From Taenia hydatigena (taxonomy: Eukaryota > Platyhelminthes > Cestoda > Cyclophyllidea > Taeniidae): a stretch of 64,000 bases of DNA. The notes beneath the pieces were generated by a model. That model was not told where the DNA came from. It ran no database searches and saw only the letters and a program-made list of their open reading frames with translations. The position numbers and the translations under genes are program-made. Below, one piece after another: positions 1 through 14,900 of this stretch (within the stretch, counting starts at the first letter, position 1; the number at the start of each line of letters is the position of its first letter). The stretch lies in contig JADWOT020000008.1 of NCBI GenBank assembly GCA_036345935.2, positions 14,028,655 to 14,092,654 on the forward strand, given 5' to 3'.

Positions 1-2452
1 ACATTTGCGACACCGGTGTCAAACATGTCAAATAATTATTCGGCACATCACCTCTTTCCACGAGTTGATTTTATTTTTTGCCACTGGTCTTTTAGTCACC
101 GTGATCACAATCGATCCGATAAGTCTGCTTAATAATTTATTCACCATTATTCCTCATAGATCTGCTGTTCCCCTTCTGTGCTCTTATCTCAAAAGCAGCT
201 ACCACTATTGAAGGTTCGTAACACTTCGATTACTCGTTTAAATCTTCATTTTAGTTTTGAGAACACTTAAGGCCCTGCCATTGTACCTCCTCTGGGTGGA
301 ATGACATCCGAGCCTTGCTGGTAGCCCCTCAGTTCCATCTTTCACCCTCAAGTCCTTCTGTGCTTCAGCAGTACATTATTCCGGCCCAGTATTGTCTTCT
401 TGCTTCTTCAGGAAAATCTCAGAGCGCCACATTGGTGGCAATGAGAAGCCAACCAGATCCTAAAATACAACAATCTCCGTTTCTATCCCTGATTTCTAGA
501 CCTGAATGTGACGGAAGAACAGCATATTCTGCACAGGGGAGTCTGAGTCATCCCTGAAGCTGTAATGGTGCACACGAGATTAGAAGAAGGAGTCGGGAGT
601 CCACAGACAACTACGAACCTAATAATCGCATGGCCGCTTTGGCCATTCGTTGGTTTCAATTGATCCAACAATAGTCAGTGACTTGTAAAACACACAAGAA
701 ATCAGGAAAGTACTTGGTGAATTTGCATAATGGTGAGGAGACGTCTGGTCATGTCAACGATGAGTCCCACCAACCCCATTTTATCCGCAGTTTTGCCCTT
801 CTTGACTTCGTACTTATCAAGGATAGGCGAGTGGACATTCTGTATCTCAATCCTTGTCCTCAGGACCATTTGCCAAAACGCATAATCGTCGAAAGAAAAG
901 TCTCGAAAGGTCATCACAGAGATATTGTGAATCACTTACTTATTTCTCCAACTTTGTTCTCAGTTCGGTACTGTCCAGCGGTCTATCATCGTTACATTCA
1001 GCCAATGGTGCTTGGGAAGGTATATCATGTGTTCTCACAAATCAGCTACCTGAAGTTAGTTTCGTAATGAATGTTTTCAAATCGCTCAAATGCAACTTCC
1101 CTTGACATAAAAGTAGAGTCATTGTCAAAAGCAGATGTGACCTCGAAAGTCCTTTCATTGTGCGTCCCCACAATCCAGTCATTTGTGAAAAATGTCTCTA
1201 GACGAGGATGTTAAGGCTAGGACTCGCTTAGCACTAACGCTAGTGCGGCAACGCGAATTTTACTGAAGATTCTAACGCGTATGAGGCCATAAACACAGCA
1301 AGAAGATCTCACCGCCAAGGTGGAAGCTAAGAGCGCGAAGAGTGAGGAACCCCCTTGGTTAGGCAGCATTAAGTACTTTCCATGTTGTTGGAACCTATCT
1401 ATCCTATTGATTGCAGGCAAACGATGATTCACAAGCAGTAGAAAGTGTTTTAATATACTGAATTCCTTACTCATCCTAACTGACGGCGCAATGTTTTTGC
1501 CTTCGCTGTATGGCTGCGCATTGGTCTCGGAATTGACGCTTCATGTAATGCTTGTTCTTTATGTGTGCTCTGTAGACCAGAGGCAAAGTGACAATTTTAA
1601 TCTGGTCGTGGACCGACGTGGTCGAGCTCCAGAGCCCTAGACGCCCTCGTCCTAGATACTCCGACCCAATTATCCCATATCTTCCTTCAGCCTCTGGTAA
1701 AGATATCCAGAAGCAATCAGCGCTCTCATACTAGGGATGGAAGGCAGGGAAGAGGAGGAAAGAGAAAAACCCGTCTACGCTTCACGCCGCTACAAATGCC
1801 ATCAGTGCATACTCCCAAATACCCAAAATAAAGGCTCGATATTTGGCGGGATGCATACCTGAAAACGGGAGTTCTTCATTCACTATCGGTTGTACATTCG
1901 CTGTATAATATGGTTCGCAGGCATTGAGTTTAACTCTCCAGCCATTCTATATGTTAATACGAAGTCACCCATACCAAAAAGTTCATTAAGGATCCAAAGG
2001 AAGATATCTTTATTAACCTTACAAAACAAGGAAGTATTTTCCTCGCGGATGGGTACCAACATTAACTTCTTTAAAACAAATGTAAAATAAAAATTGCAGC
2101 ATTTTGACTTCATGTGTAAGTGGTTAGATTTTAAGTCGAACTCAACTTCTGGGATATTTGGAGACATATCTTTTAAAAATTATATAGAGCCATTATTATT
2201 GCCTTAAAATAATAGAGGCTCCAAAACCAAAATGTGGTAAATGCTACTGACGGCCGTTCGGATCTCTTACAAGTTCATCTTGCAACACCATTTACTGTGA
2301 TAAGTTTGCAGCTATTGTTTTATTCTACAGTTATGAAGTAGGTGACTCCGCATAAATCGAATTTTGCGACGACCATTCATTCGTGGCTGCGGTCTTCCGG
2401 GCGGCTCTCGTTGATCTGATTAGCGAAATCTGTTATCTTTCAGGTGTAAAGT
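1..2452. other. Upstream intergenic region, no gene recognised
   Basis: No protein family is recognisable here on either strand. The open frames (for example 678-1067 and 1217-1474) lack splice-consistent extensions, domain motifs or biased composition and look like chance. A purine-rich stretch lies near 1738-1772. The last bases before the BAG6 start contain a pyrimidine tract ending in an AG at about 2442-2443, a plausible 3' splice site. It could belong to a 5'-UTR intron or a spliced-leader trans-splicing acceptor, since flatworms use both. No promoter element can be named with confidence. Confidence 0.5.
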
Positions 2453-2900
2453 ATGTTTGAAGTTCATGTAAAAACACTTGATGGCGAATCCAAAACCTTT
2501 CAAATCGATGACGATGTAACTTAGTGGATTACACTTCAGACAAATTTTGTAGGATTTCACAGTAGCCGCCTTCAAGCAAAGGATCACGGAGGAGATGGTG
2601 CGTTTTTACTTTAGTTAATTTTCCTTAAGAATATCCCAATTGAAAGGCAGCGATTGATCTTTCAAGGAAAGGTTCTTATCGATGACAGAAAATTGAAAGA
2701 TTGTGGTAATTTTATTCTCAACCTTATAGTGCATTTTTCGGTCATTTTGCGTAGTATACCATGCATTTTTTGTTTTTGAATTTAGCATCTTAGGGGTCGT
2801 TTGTCTTTTTTGCAGGCGTTGCATCGAACACTATTCACTTGGTGCCTAGACCTCCACCCCGAGCAAATGCTGACGCGACTGCCTCGTCTTCGGGTCCAAG
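2453..2900 (+). other. BAG6: BAG6 ubiquitin-like domain exons with two tiny introns
   Basis: Exons 1-4 encode the ubiquitin-like fold. They are separated by introns 2516-2552 (37 bp), 2598-2629 (32 bp) and 2706-2815. The assembled order of motifs (VKTLDG, VAAFKQRI, IPIERQRLIFQG, LIDDRKLKDCG, NTIHLV) follows the family closely. That agreement fixes the two miniature introns, because reading through either one introduces a stop codon. Confidence 0.88.
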
Positions 2901-5900
2901 TGGCTCTTATCAGCCTCCTCTCAACCCGTCAAACTTCATGAATTTCCGACAAACCATGAACTCCTTTTTTTCAACCGGATCAAACTTTTCTCCAGCTGGC
3001 AAGTAGGTTATTTGGACCTTCCCCTCTCACTTCATGCAATCTCTGCTCTCTTTTAGCATGTCTTCAATACAAACAGATAACGGTGGGAACATCGATGTTG
3101 AAGTTAACATTCCCTTCGGAGAAATGTGCAACAATCACTTCCGACAGCTTCAGCGCCAAACAACGCAGTTGCTGAATGCACTGGATGGTGTCAGTCCCTC
3201 TGTCTCGACAACATCAACTCTCTCTACCAATGTCGATGATCGCGCTACTGCTCCCACCGGTCCCTCGGAGAGTGCTCTATCGAACTCAAGTTCAACCTCA
3301 CAACAAACCACATCACCGATAAATTTTCAGCGTCTCGCAGACATGCTGGCTGAACAGAGACAGTTGTGGCAAAGATTGGGACCTCATATGGACCGTTGGG
3401 AAGCAATGTTGCGGAGTGAGCACGAACTCAGAACTAGGAATTCGGACTCTGGTGGGGGTGAAGAGGCCAATTCAGATGTTGCTGCTTCTGATGCTGATGC
3501 AGCCCTTGATACTGCTGGTGTTGCTGACATCGAGTCCGTGGCCACATCTATGGAGCAGGAGCCCATGGATACTTCTGAGTCCTCCACAAACATTGACTGG
3601 TCTCAGGGGGTGTGCTGGCTTTCTTTTATTTTCACTTTCGAATTCCTACCCGGACGGTTCTTGTTATACTGTTTTGTTTTAGCTTTTTAATCAAGTCAGC
3701 TCTCTTCTCCACCTCCATGCTCACATGCTTCATCTCCTCTCCGACTTTTACGTCACTCCGGTCAGTTTACCAACCGCTCAGCCGACAACCAGTTCATCTG
3801 ACGTCTCTGCACCGGCATCCTCCCCATCGTCTGCACCGGTAGCTGAAGCCCAGGCAAGTTCTGCTCCCACTACCAGTCCTCATCGAAATCGCTCTCTCGT
3901 CATTAACGAGCCGGATTCGTCCATCCTCTATGCGCACATCAACATTGAACCGACGGTAGTCACCATAGCTAGACCGGTGGTCAGTCTATCGCGCAGGGAT
4001 ACTGAAGATCCCCGAGGGTAGGTGTTGTGCTTCTTGTTGGTCCTTGCAAACGCGCGCCACTTGTTCAACTCTCTCCTTGTGTAGTAGGAGAAGAAGTCAA
4101 TCAGCCAACCCACCCTCTTCCGCACCATCTGCTGCTGATGAACGTACAACTTCGGGTAAGAATTGCTGTTTTTTGGGGACAGCCGTTTTCGTGATAATTC
4201 AAATGTAAATTAATTGTGCCGTGGATTTTGCCGGTGTGAACTGCCTTATAATGAAAGTATTTAGGTTTTGAAAGCAGCACGTTCGCTTCCATCCAAGACT
4301 TCACAAGTGTGGCCTTTGTTACTTTGTGATAGCTGGTGACAACAAATTGTCCTGTGAACAGTTATTTTGCTTTATAAACGACCAAAGGAGTGAGAAACGT
4401 TCTTGGTCAGAGGATGATTACTTTATTCTGTTGGATAGCAGTTGTTCGCTGAGTAATCTGAGCTTTAATATTATAGAAGAATGAAAAAAACTGGGCTATG
4501 GCGGTCTATTTTACCTTGGCTTTGAATGTTTTAAGTGTTTTTGTGTATCAACTACTGCGCCTTGGACCGTTCCTCGCCAGCTCAGCGAGGCGTTTTTTGT
4601 ACTTGCTGATTTTGAACTCAAGTGTCTCAAAAAGTTCTCTGGTCTGTCAAAGTCCATTCGATTTTCGTTGGTTTGGTGGTACTTTCTTGCCACTATTTGC
4701 TATATTCACTAGATGCGCTTTTTTTGCTTCTTTGACTTGGCTTTACGGTATTTTTGTTGTTACGTTGCAAAACATGTGTACCAATGAATTTCACCAGAAT
4801 TTGGTTGTGATTTCACGGTCTGCCAAGGATTAGGTGACAATACTCTTGTGTTCGCTTGCTATTCTCTAGTTTATAAGCTTCTGCGCATGCGTTCCTATTT
4901 CCTCGACGGCGTATTTTCTTTTCAAACTCAAATTTTACTTCAAGAAAGCTTATCAGTCTTGGCACCATTCGTTAGGTGTGTGTCTTCCTGTTGCCTCCAG
5001 CCCGTTCAGGGACCGAAGCTCAAGGTGGTATGAGCATCCCGACTGCTGTGGTAATTGAAACACCGGTGGGACGCACGGCTCAGGCTGCCATACTTGATCA
5101 CTTTATCGATTCTATGTCGTCTCGTGTTGTATCACACCCACGAACGCAGCAACAGCAACAAGGGGAAGGGCAGACAGCAGATCCGAGAGAGTCGCAATCA
5201 CGGGTTCGGAACATCGCGACTTCGGGAAATTCTCAGCGTTCTCCTGCTTCCGTTCTCACTGGCCTCCTACCGAGTCGCCACGGTGATACCTTCCTGCCCT
5301 GCAACTCGCGTCACTTCTCCGGAATTCCAGCTGGTGCTTTTCACATCCCCGTTCGTCGCAGGCGCTCTTTCGTTGGCCCTACATCGGGCGGTGGGGCCTC
5401 CACACCTCGCAGGCAATCTGTCGGCACCGCGTCCCGTCGGGGTAGATCGGCCGGCGCTCAAATTGGTGCAAACTCAACAACCAGCGCCTCGGCTCCTTCA
5501 TCCACCACACCGACTTACACACCGCGGGTAAGTGTATGTTCCTTTTCGACTCTGGAAGTGGCCCCTGCCTTATTGTCATTATTATCCACATCCATCTATA
5601 TAGCCACCTTACCAAAACTTCCTGCGTTCGATGGCCACCGCAGTGAGCTCTGGCGGTGTTAATGCGGAGCTTTTCAACAGAGCTATTGGTGACGTGACCA
5701 ATCAATTAACGCAACTAGTGGCCCACGGCATTGGTTCAAGTTTCGGTGCGGCCACCGCTTCTACCACCTCTGGCTCCACCACGGTTGGACCCTTCACCTG
5801 GATAATTAATAATCCTCAAAACGGAGGTGTCCAGTTCATTCCACGTATGCCTCTTATTCGCATTTCACGAAGGCGATTTTTTAGTGACTACTCTGCAAAC

Positions 5901-8900
5901 GTCACTTCTATTTTCATGGTCTCATAACGTGCGATGAGTAAAAGTCGTTACACTCAGCCTTGATACCTGCTGTTCCCTACCTCTACCTTCCTCGCCTGTT
6001 CTGATCTTCAGCACCCCAATTCTTCTACCATTCGACGACTGGTGGCAATGCATCATCAGAACCGGGTACTCGCTTTTCCATGCTTCCTGGTCTCCTGGTT
6101 GACAGTCTCATTCGATCCATGTGGTCCTTCATTATCGAGCTGGCGCGAGGTCAACTTTCACCGGAGTCATTGCGTAGGCAAATTTCTCCTTCTATTGCAT
6201 CAGTTTCGCCCCGACCGACTTTGCCATTGCATTGACACTAGTGCCGGAGGGTTTTGCTGATAAAAATGGGGGAGGGGGGGCTTGGGTATAATTGAGCCTT
6301 TGAATTTTTAAAGGTGAGAAGCAGTCCAGAAAGTAAAAAGCCTTTTGTGTTTTAACTTATTTCTACAGCTATGCACTTTGGGATAGAAGGGTGATTGCTA
6401 GGGTCTGGGTCGCCACTGACTGACGATTACATCATACGCCATACTGTGCTTGGAGTGTTCTATTTGGGCTTGATAGCATTGTTCACGAGAAACTTTGTCC
6501 ACCACTGTATGGTATTTCGGAGACATACATTTATCACTATCTTCAATTACCGTCTTCACTAACGAGGTATGGGTTAGATTGTTTTACCAAATGCCCAATT
6601 TACCGCGCTTATATTATTGGCATGGTAGCATCATTTTTATAGTTTTTACAGTAAAAGTCAAGGTTTGACGCGGTCTTCAGTTTTCCCTCAAATTGCGATT
6701 ATTTTGGCTTGGCAGAAGCAAAAATGCTTGTTAAAATACCATGTGTATTATCATTTCGATTTTACCAGATTACTCCTTTGCCCAATTCCAGGGTTCGAAG
6801 TCTGCTAAACCTCGAATTTAGACAGGATTTTAACCCATAGCGTAGCGTTTTGGACTTTGAATGGGATTCCATTGAAAATAATTTATTGCCTTGCAGTGGG
6901 CGCCACATTGAGGACGTTTTCAAATTTGATTTGGCGTTTTCTACGCGGCTCGAACTCGGCATTGACTTTTATTTCATTACCTACATCCAGAGGCACTGAG
7001 GGCTGCCATTGAAGGCGGTTAAACCTAACACAATCGCCCTACCCATTCATGTGTTTTGGAGTATTTGCTGAATAAGAGGGCAGACCGATTTCATTTGTTG
7101 CGAGACGTTATCAGTGATCCAGTAGTTTATTAGCTCCAGAAGGCGTTATCAGGTGTAACCATCGGGAAATAGCTTTTGTTACTAACTTTAGACGGCATTA
7201 TTGGGACTCCAGAATGTCGGAATTTGAAAGGTTCACTACAGAATCGCTAATGACATTGGGCATAAGAGAAGGAGATGCCCTATGCAGACATCTCTCCAAT
7301 CTTCCACACTTCAGCCTATTCTAAGCCCATATAACGGTTTGCAAAGCTATCATCTGAAGAGATCTACAGGTTCCTTTATGCACTCTAAGGCCTTATCTAT
7401 CCCAATAGCAAACGTGGATCTTGACGGTTGGAGAAACGGTAGCAACTTCCCCTTCATCAATCGCAGCGACGAAATCTCGCGGATTCGCTCGATGGTGGCG
7501 GCCTTGGTCGACAGTTTACATATTGCCGCGTCCGAAAGACGGGAGGACGGCTCAACTTCTGTAGTCCGCCATGCTGTGGACCGCGTGAGCTCTCATATCC
7601 AGCGCATGCTTGAACGCAACCTCGATCCGCACAGCTTCGATGTGCGTCCCGAATTGGTTGATCTCCTGCTCAATGACCACGCCAGTGACGATGCTGTTGA
7701 CAACATTCCGGAACGCGATATTGTGGCGTGGGGAACGTCACTTGCGGTACCTCTTGGTGTGGCACCTCTGGACTTGCGTAGGAGTTTACACAACTTTTTG
7801 ACGGTGTGTCTTTTCGTGGCGAGACTTCTCCTGCTTCTTATGCAGCACCCAGGCTTTTCCAGAATACGTACTATGCTAATATTACCTGTCCGGGATTGGC
7901 TTCATCATCATCAGGCAAAGGGGTCGATATATTGGTAACACAGGTGGTGACGTGTGCTGGAGCTCAAAATTGATCAAATGAATTGAGGTTGGTCCCGAGA
8001 AAGAAACGAAGATAGCGCAATGTGTTTCGTGGAATCGGGTGAAATTTTTTGTTACATCTTCTGAGGATCTATGTCGAAGAGGATGATTCATTTTAGATAG
8101 CAATACTCTAGACTGTACTGTATTCCCGAGCGGACACTTTTTTACACCATTCGATACATTAAGGCTATCATGTCCTCCAGCAAGGCGATAAACAAATCCG
8201 GGGCTGGAGTATTGGAAAAAAGAGGCATTTTTGGCGCTTTCTAGGTTCAGTCCTCTTTCTGTTACTTTTGGGAATAGTATCCACACCAACAGTGACTTGG
8301 CCAACACTATAATCAATACAGCCCTTAAGTTATACCCACAGGCATTACTGTGCATTTGGGTCTGAAAGTAGCTGGCGTGCCATCAGCAAATCAGGCATGA
8401 GCATGGTTCTGCGACCCCGATGTGGGAGAGACAGATGGCAGGTCAAAGGGACTCGCGTAAATTGTTAGAATGTCTGTCCTACTCACAACAATTTAAATGT
8501 GCTGGTCTTTTGTTGGAACGATTTGTAGGTTCGGAATTGTCGTCTACGCTACCTACGGGCGTCATGAAATATCGTCGTCTAAATCGGATATAAGCCGCCC
8601 ACATTAAACGTTTCAGACCCATTTGATTGAACGTCGCAAGTTCGGTGTCCTCTCCATTAAGACCCCGCCTGGTCTCCTTGTAGAGTTTCGAATTTCACGA
8701 AGAGGTCAAATGTTTGACGTTCTTATTTATCACACGGCACTGACGTGTTTTAGGACAGCTTGTCACGTCAGCTTCCTCTGTGGCGCGACACCGGATCTCA
8801 CGGTGTCCTTGGGACCATCATGCTGAACTCTTTGCACGCCATCCTGTTAGACTTACTCGGCTTCTGTGACCTCCTTGTACAACGTGCCGTTGAACGTTTG

Positions 8901-11900
8901 GGCCTCCGACTCGACTCAACTACTGGATCTGGTTCTGCTGGAACCGAGGGGGCTGACAGAGTGACGACTTTCGGCCATGCTATGTACTTTGAACCTATGA
9001 CGTCTATGCTAAGGGACTTTGCTATCTCGTTACGTGGTGAGTCAGCCGTCTTCCCTCTTAAGCTCTGTGATGATAACCCCATGATAGTGTTTTACTGTCA
9101 ATTTTTTCGAATGCTTAGTGTTTACGTTTTTAGCTCCACCTAAAGACGACGGTGTGTTTTTCGCTAGTAAGAATGTCTGTATGTCTGTCTGCGAAAAAGG
9201 TCGCTTTGTCTGATTTGCAGGCAGTTTCCAGATAAGCGTCAAATATGAAGATGCTCAAAGAAAATTCCACCGCTTTTCCCACTAACTAGCTCCAGTGTTC
9301 TCCGCTTTATTCTTCGTGGTCTTACTAGGCTCCCGGAGTACTCTGCTTCACTTCTGCCATTTTTAGCCATCAGCCTATTCATAAACGAAAGTTATCCACA
9401 TTCACTTTGGTGGAGTTAACTCTGTGTTCTTGGCATGCACTCACCTGTACCATACGGTCTACGATAATGCTTATCTTTGCTAGTGCAATTTGCGCGTATG
9501 CTTCTAATCTGTGTTCATTCTTGGTGCTACACTTCGCATTCCGGACCTCAAGGCCAGCCATGAGGCATAAGTGATCATGCACCGTTTCCAAAGAAAGTAT
9601 TGCATTGTAAACTAATTGACTTTCTCATTTGTCTGTCGGCAGTTATGCAAATGTGCATATTTGTGACGGTCATAAGGTACTCCTTTCTGCACCCTTAGCG
9701 CCGTTTCCATCTATTGCAAATACCTCTTTGTCGCATTGATTTGAATTTGTTGCTTAGTTCTTTATTTTGCAGTCTATCATTGTTTCGTGTTATGTAGGAT
9801 GTTCAGTTCAACTTGGGACGTTGAGACCTACGGAATAATGGAATTTTAGGCAAAGGAAACTGCGTTTATTTTCCCATGCGGTCCCTTGTTGTCCGATTAG
9901 CATGCTCATCTCAGCAGTTAACTAATACTCGCCTATTTTTGTATCTGGCGTAGCTTAACCTTTGCTAGTGGCGAATTTCGGGCTTCACAATCTTGTTCAT
10001 CAGAGACTGTTTACCAGCACGTGCTGAAGGGTTCTCGCTTTGCTGCTGCTGGCTTCCGCTTTCATTAATGGTGTCTGAGCTGGGCCGTCCTATGTCCTGG
10101 CTACTAGTAGTAGGACAAACACTCGGTACTTACCAATGCATGCGGCATCGCAGTGTAAATCCCCAAGTTTAACTTTCCTCGCAGAACCGCGGTCAACGGT
10201 GTTTGTCAATGGACTTCAGTAGCACGTCCTCTTGATTGATAAAATTCTAAGCAGAGCGTTATTATTTTGGCAAGTTCATTCCGTTTTATCGCTAGCTTCT
10301 AGCTTATACTAGTTATGGGATGCGTTGTACCTACTCAACTTTGAAAACATTTATTAGAGGCCAGCTTGTATGACTGGCGATGGAGGCTGATTACCTTATT
10401 TTCTTTGTGCACTGCCCAAAAGTTTCAGTTATGTGGGTATACCTTTGGAGTCGCTAGTTCTCCATTACTTGAGGCGTATGCGAACTTCATCACTTTATGG
10501 GCATCTGACTTCTGGTGTTATTTCAAACTGGAGGAAATTTGGTGCGAAACTGGCCTTCCTTTCATGGATTTCAACTCCCACCAATGTTTGCGTTCTTCAC
10601 CAAGACATTTTTAGCTATTTTGAGTACAATTACGTAGCCGTTTGTGAACTTATTTGCTTGTAATTTGTCCCTCTGTCCAAAAACTTCAGTGCACTAATCA
10701 AGCATCACATCTTTCAATAGGTACTTCTATTTCTCTATGGCCTTGCTTATGAAACTGCTCTTTAGTGTATTTTCGGCTTCCACAGAGACGAGGAAATGCT
10801 CTCAATGCGTGTACCATTTAATTAAACGCACTTATTTGATCCTGCTGGGACAAATGACTCATTTATTCTTTCTTGGGAGCTTTTGAAGGCACACAGGGTG
10901 AAACCAGATTTTAATGGGCATGATCCACTTAGCTATTTGAACGTCATGACGACAGCTGGCACGGTCTTGTACTATGATGCTTCTGGGATGGTCATTTACC
11001 ATTGTTACACTTTTGTTAACCCAACCTTTATAGCGTTCCAGGTCTCCCTTTAGGTCATGGAAAGGTGTGCCAGTATCGAAGATCTGTTCTAGCCCAAAGA
11101 TGGGCACTACCAAACGAATATGTGGAAGTGCAACAATTGGAGGATGGAATATCTTAGTAAAAACAAAAACATCTTTTACGCTAGCTCTACAAGTTCTAAT
11201 GTACTTGATCCCAAGCCTACCTCTTTTGGGAGAATGGACCAATTCTCCTATCGATTTCAGCTCGCTCTCTAAGTCTTCCACTTTCCAGAGGATGGTAGGG
11301 AGCGTGAGGCCATGAATTTGTTCCAGCGGGGTGTGGACGCGGTCATGAGGGAGTACTTGACCAGTGGAGTGACTCGCTTCATCGAAAATCGTGAACGAAT
11401 GCAGTCCTACCTTGTCACCAGGCCATTGCCTGCCTCATCCAATATATCTCCTCCTCCTCCTCCTCCTGATGCTCCATGTGTAAAGGTAGGCAACTATTGC
11501 TTCCCTCTTTCTGTAAGTCGCATCTTCTTGAGTCGATGTCATACAGCATGATGTGTGCGGTGGTTTTTATGCCATTGAGGGGCATTAAATATTCTTGGAA
11601 GAATCGATTTTGATTATTAGCCACCATTTCGTGCAGCCATTCTGCACTTTACCTCCACACAAGAGTTGCCGTTAGAACAAAATTCGGATTCGCTTCCCCA
11701 GGTCACTATTATATCAATGCAATAAAACGTCAGTCTCGAAGGCGTTTCATTATTGATTTGTGGAAGGGCCGTACATCATGGCACTAGGGCGGTGACTGTC
11801 ATTTTATTGTAGCATGTTCATGTTACAGACTGTGTGAGCACGAGGGCTGTTACGTTTTCAGCAAGAAGATCCAAGAGAATAAAAATTTTAGTCTCAGGAT

Positions 11901-14900
11901 AATGGGGTCCCTGAGCCACCTACTTAGGCGTACTATTTTTTCTGAAATTGACTTTGAGAACAGACCACAGCATCGCGTACAAAGTGCATCCCCAAAATGC
12001 CCTGGATAATCAAGGAAAATTCTCCAATATTCTAAAAGGGGGCTTTTGGAATCTCTAAATGGAAAAGTCTCTCTGGGATTGCGAGCTGTATCAATAGTTA
12101 GGGCCATGCTCAACCTTAGATCTTTTTTTTTCTACCAATAGGTTGATGTTGCAGAAGATTCAGACGTCTCAGAGGTTTTTATGGATGCCAGTGAGGATGC
12201 TCCTCTCGGTCCCCCGTCAGCTGGCAGTGCCGTCGCTGTACCGAACAATGCCGCTACCAGCGCGGTGAGAGCCGAGTCCATCGGCACGGTGGCGCTGCCT
12301 GAGTGGAACTCAGATCCGGCGAGTTTGCCGACGGACCCACTGGCACCGAACCCGGATAGCGAGTGGCTTGCATCCTCTGATGAATGCTCTCCACTGCTGT
12401 CCGTTCCCCCTTCCTTCCCACCTGAGTGGACCACACTCGTAGCTTCCGATGTGGCTCAAATGGCGGTGGCCTCCTCCACAGCCGCCACCACCGCAGAAGA
12501 AGGGACATCGGAAGGGGACGATGCATCAACCGCTGTGCGACGTCTCTCCGATGCCTATATTGCTGGCATGCCCAGCAAACGTCGACGGGTGTGTGAATCC
12601 ATTTCTCCTTGATTTGTCACCTCTTGAATGACTATTTCTGAAATGAATTTTGGTTGCTCCTGTTTAGATGGTGTGTAGTTGCTCTCACGGTTTTATGCTC
12701 TGATCAAGGAGATTGATAGTTGTTATCACCTCAAGTGAGGATGCCCTTAAATCGAACTGGGAGTGTCAACTAGATTCATTTTTCCACTTATTCTCACTGC
12801 CTCCTCCCAATGTAATTACACACCCGTCCTTTGACAAGTGTATGGACAGCAACGTTATCGGTATCACTGCGCAATAACTTTTCGAGGTCGGAAATTTTCG
12901 TGAGGTAGCAAGCTAGGAACCGCCCAAGTCTGGATCGTTGCAGGTCTATGGCGCTCCTTGAATTGTGGATGCTGCTTAATTGCGCTTCAGCTGAGTAGCT
13001 TAGCGCCGCATCGCTGTCCTTTACTGAGTTTGTCTTTCGTAAAAGTAGATGTCGGTAGGCTTTAAGCTTTTGTCTACGAGATTTGCCATCACTATTCGTC
13101 GTCCTCCTTACATTACCACTGCTGTCACTTTGATCGACTGTGTATGAAACGGACTGATCCATGTGTTGCTGTGTCTCTTAAGCTTAAAGACGGGGGACAC
13201 TTGGCACTTGCTGCTTTGCTTATGAGTGTTTATTTACAAGCCGCAGTTGAAATTGAATTTCCCCGTAGCTTCTCTATCGAACCAACATAAAATTGAAAAA
13301 TTACCATTACGTTCACGTCTGGAATACGAATTTGATTTTCTCCATGTATCAGTGGAAAGGCAGCCCTATTCTGTTAGGTTTCATATTCGTAGTGGTTGTT
13401 GACTGTAGGGGAGGCTTTATCGGCTTTTTACTAGATAGATTTACTGGGGCTTTGGTCGTTCGTTGTTCTTGTTACAACCAGAGCCGCAGTCCTTCATTTA
13501 ATTTCTTATGTTTCGCTCCGTGTTAACTTTTTTCGTATAAAACCGATTTCTTGCCAAACTGTTGGGTATAAATAAATCCTCTAGTTAATCTTCACGTTCA
13601 GTAGTTGTTTTCTAGTTGAAATCTTCGGTTTAACGTCAACTGTCCACTTGGCGCATTTCTCGTGTACTCCCAGGTTAAAGCACAGAAAAGAGCAGTGATA
13701 TCTGAAAGGTCTGATTGCTCTCTCGATTCTCGAACCGTGCCGCTCTCATTTGGAGCGTTGTGCATCGAAACGCGGTTTGCTTGCTTGTGAGTCTTGGCAT
13801 TGTTGCCTAAGGATCGAACTTCGTCAATAGCGAAATCTGAACACTTGTGATCAATTTTTTTTTGCTACGATGGTTATTTCATTTCAGTCAGGAAACCTGA
13901 CTGACTCGGTGTCTTGGTGCTTTCACCCGCCATTATCCAAGCCTTTCAGGTTAACGTTTAAACCCTTAGTGTGATCGAAAACTTGACCATCTGAACTATC
14001 AGTGTGATCATTCTTTTTCTACAAATAAGGTCGGCTAAATTCTACGAGTTTGATAACCGCGGCCTATATTCCTCACTGCCAATTAGACGATTTTGTATCA
14101 TGCCCAGCCTTGAAATCGTAGTCGGTTGACTTGCCTGCGATTTTATCAATACCTGGAAACATTTGACTAGTCATCACAACGAGTGTTGATGTGGCGGCAT
14201 ATATCAGAGATGCATCGCTCAGAGCACCTAAGCCAACCTGACTTTGTATTTATGAGAGATTTGTCGCTACTTTAGTAAGCAGCAGGTCTCGGTTACCGAT
14301 TAGTCGATATGATAATAATGTTGGGGCTTTTCCCTGAGGCTAACGATCTCTAAGTTGAACGTGGGATAAGGCCTTATAATCCCAAGCTTTCGTAATCTAT
14401 GCCAGGTGACATCCTTACCCTCATATAGCTGATGAATCCTCTGGATCAAAAATGTTATTTACAAAATTCACTGGAACTTCTTCCGAATTTTGGGCATCAG
14501 TTACACTTCCTTTCACTTTGGTTGTCAAGACCTTGCGGTGCATCTAAAGCGGTGGCATCTTTTACGTATCGGATGTGAAAGTATGTTTGTTTCAACAAAT
14601 ATAACTCTCGGAAGAATCTCCCACCCAAAATGAATTTGAATATAGGGATTATTCATGATGCTCACAGCAGTGCGTTTGACCGATAGCATGCCATGGCTAC
14701 GAATACTCATGCCACATGTTGGTTGCTGGCACTCTCTTACCATTTAACTGATAAATAAAAGACGTCACGCATCTGTGATACTGGCAGCGAAAGTGCAGGA
14801 CTAATAGAGCACTTTAAAATTTGCCTTCACACGCGGTCGATGACTTTAGGTAATGTTGGAAAGGAAGCAAAGTTTGGCCTGTTCAGCCAATCAGCTCTTC

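Noticed and set aside
678..1067. Longest open frame in the left 2.4 kb
   Set aside because: Composition looks random, it overlaps an opposite-strand frame of similar quality, and no protein family is recognisable.
4498..4833. Hydrophobic open frame of 111 codons on the + strand
   Set aside because: It lies in the BAG6 intron between exons ending at 4155 and starting at 5010. T-rich intron sequence naturally encodes Phe/Leu/Val runs, and no family motif or splice support exists.
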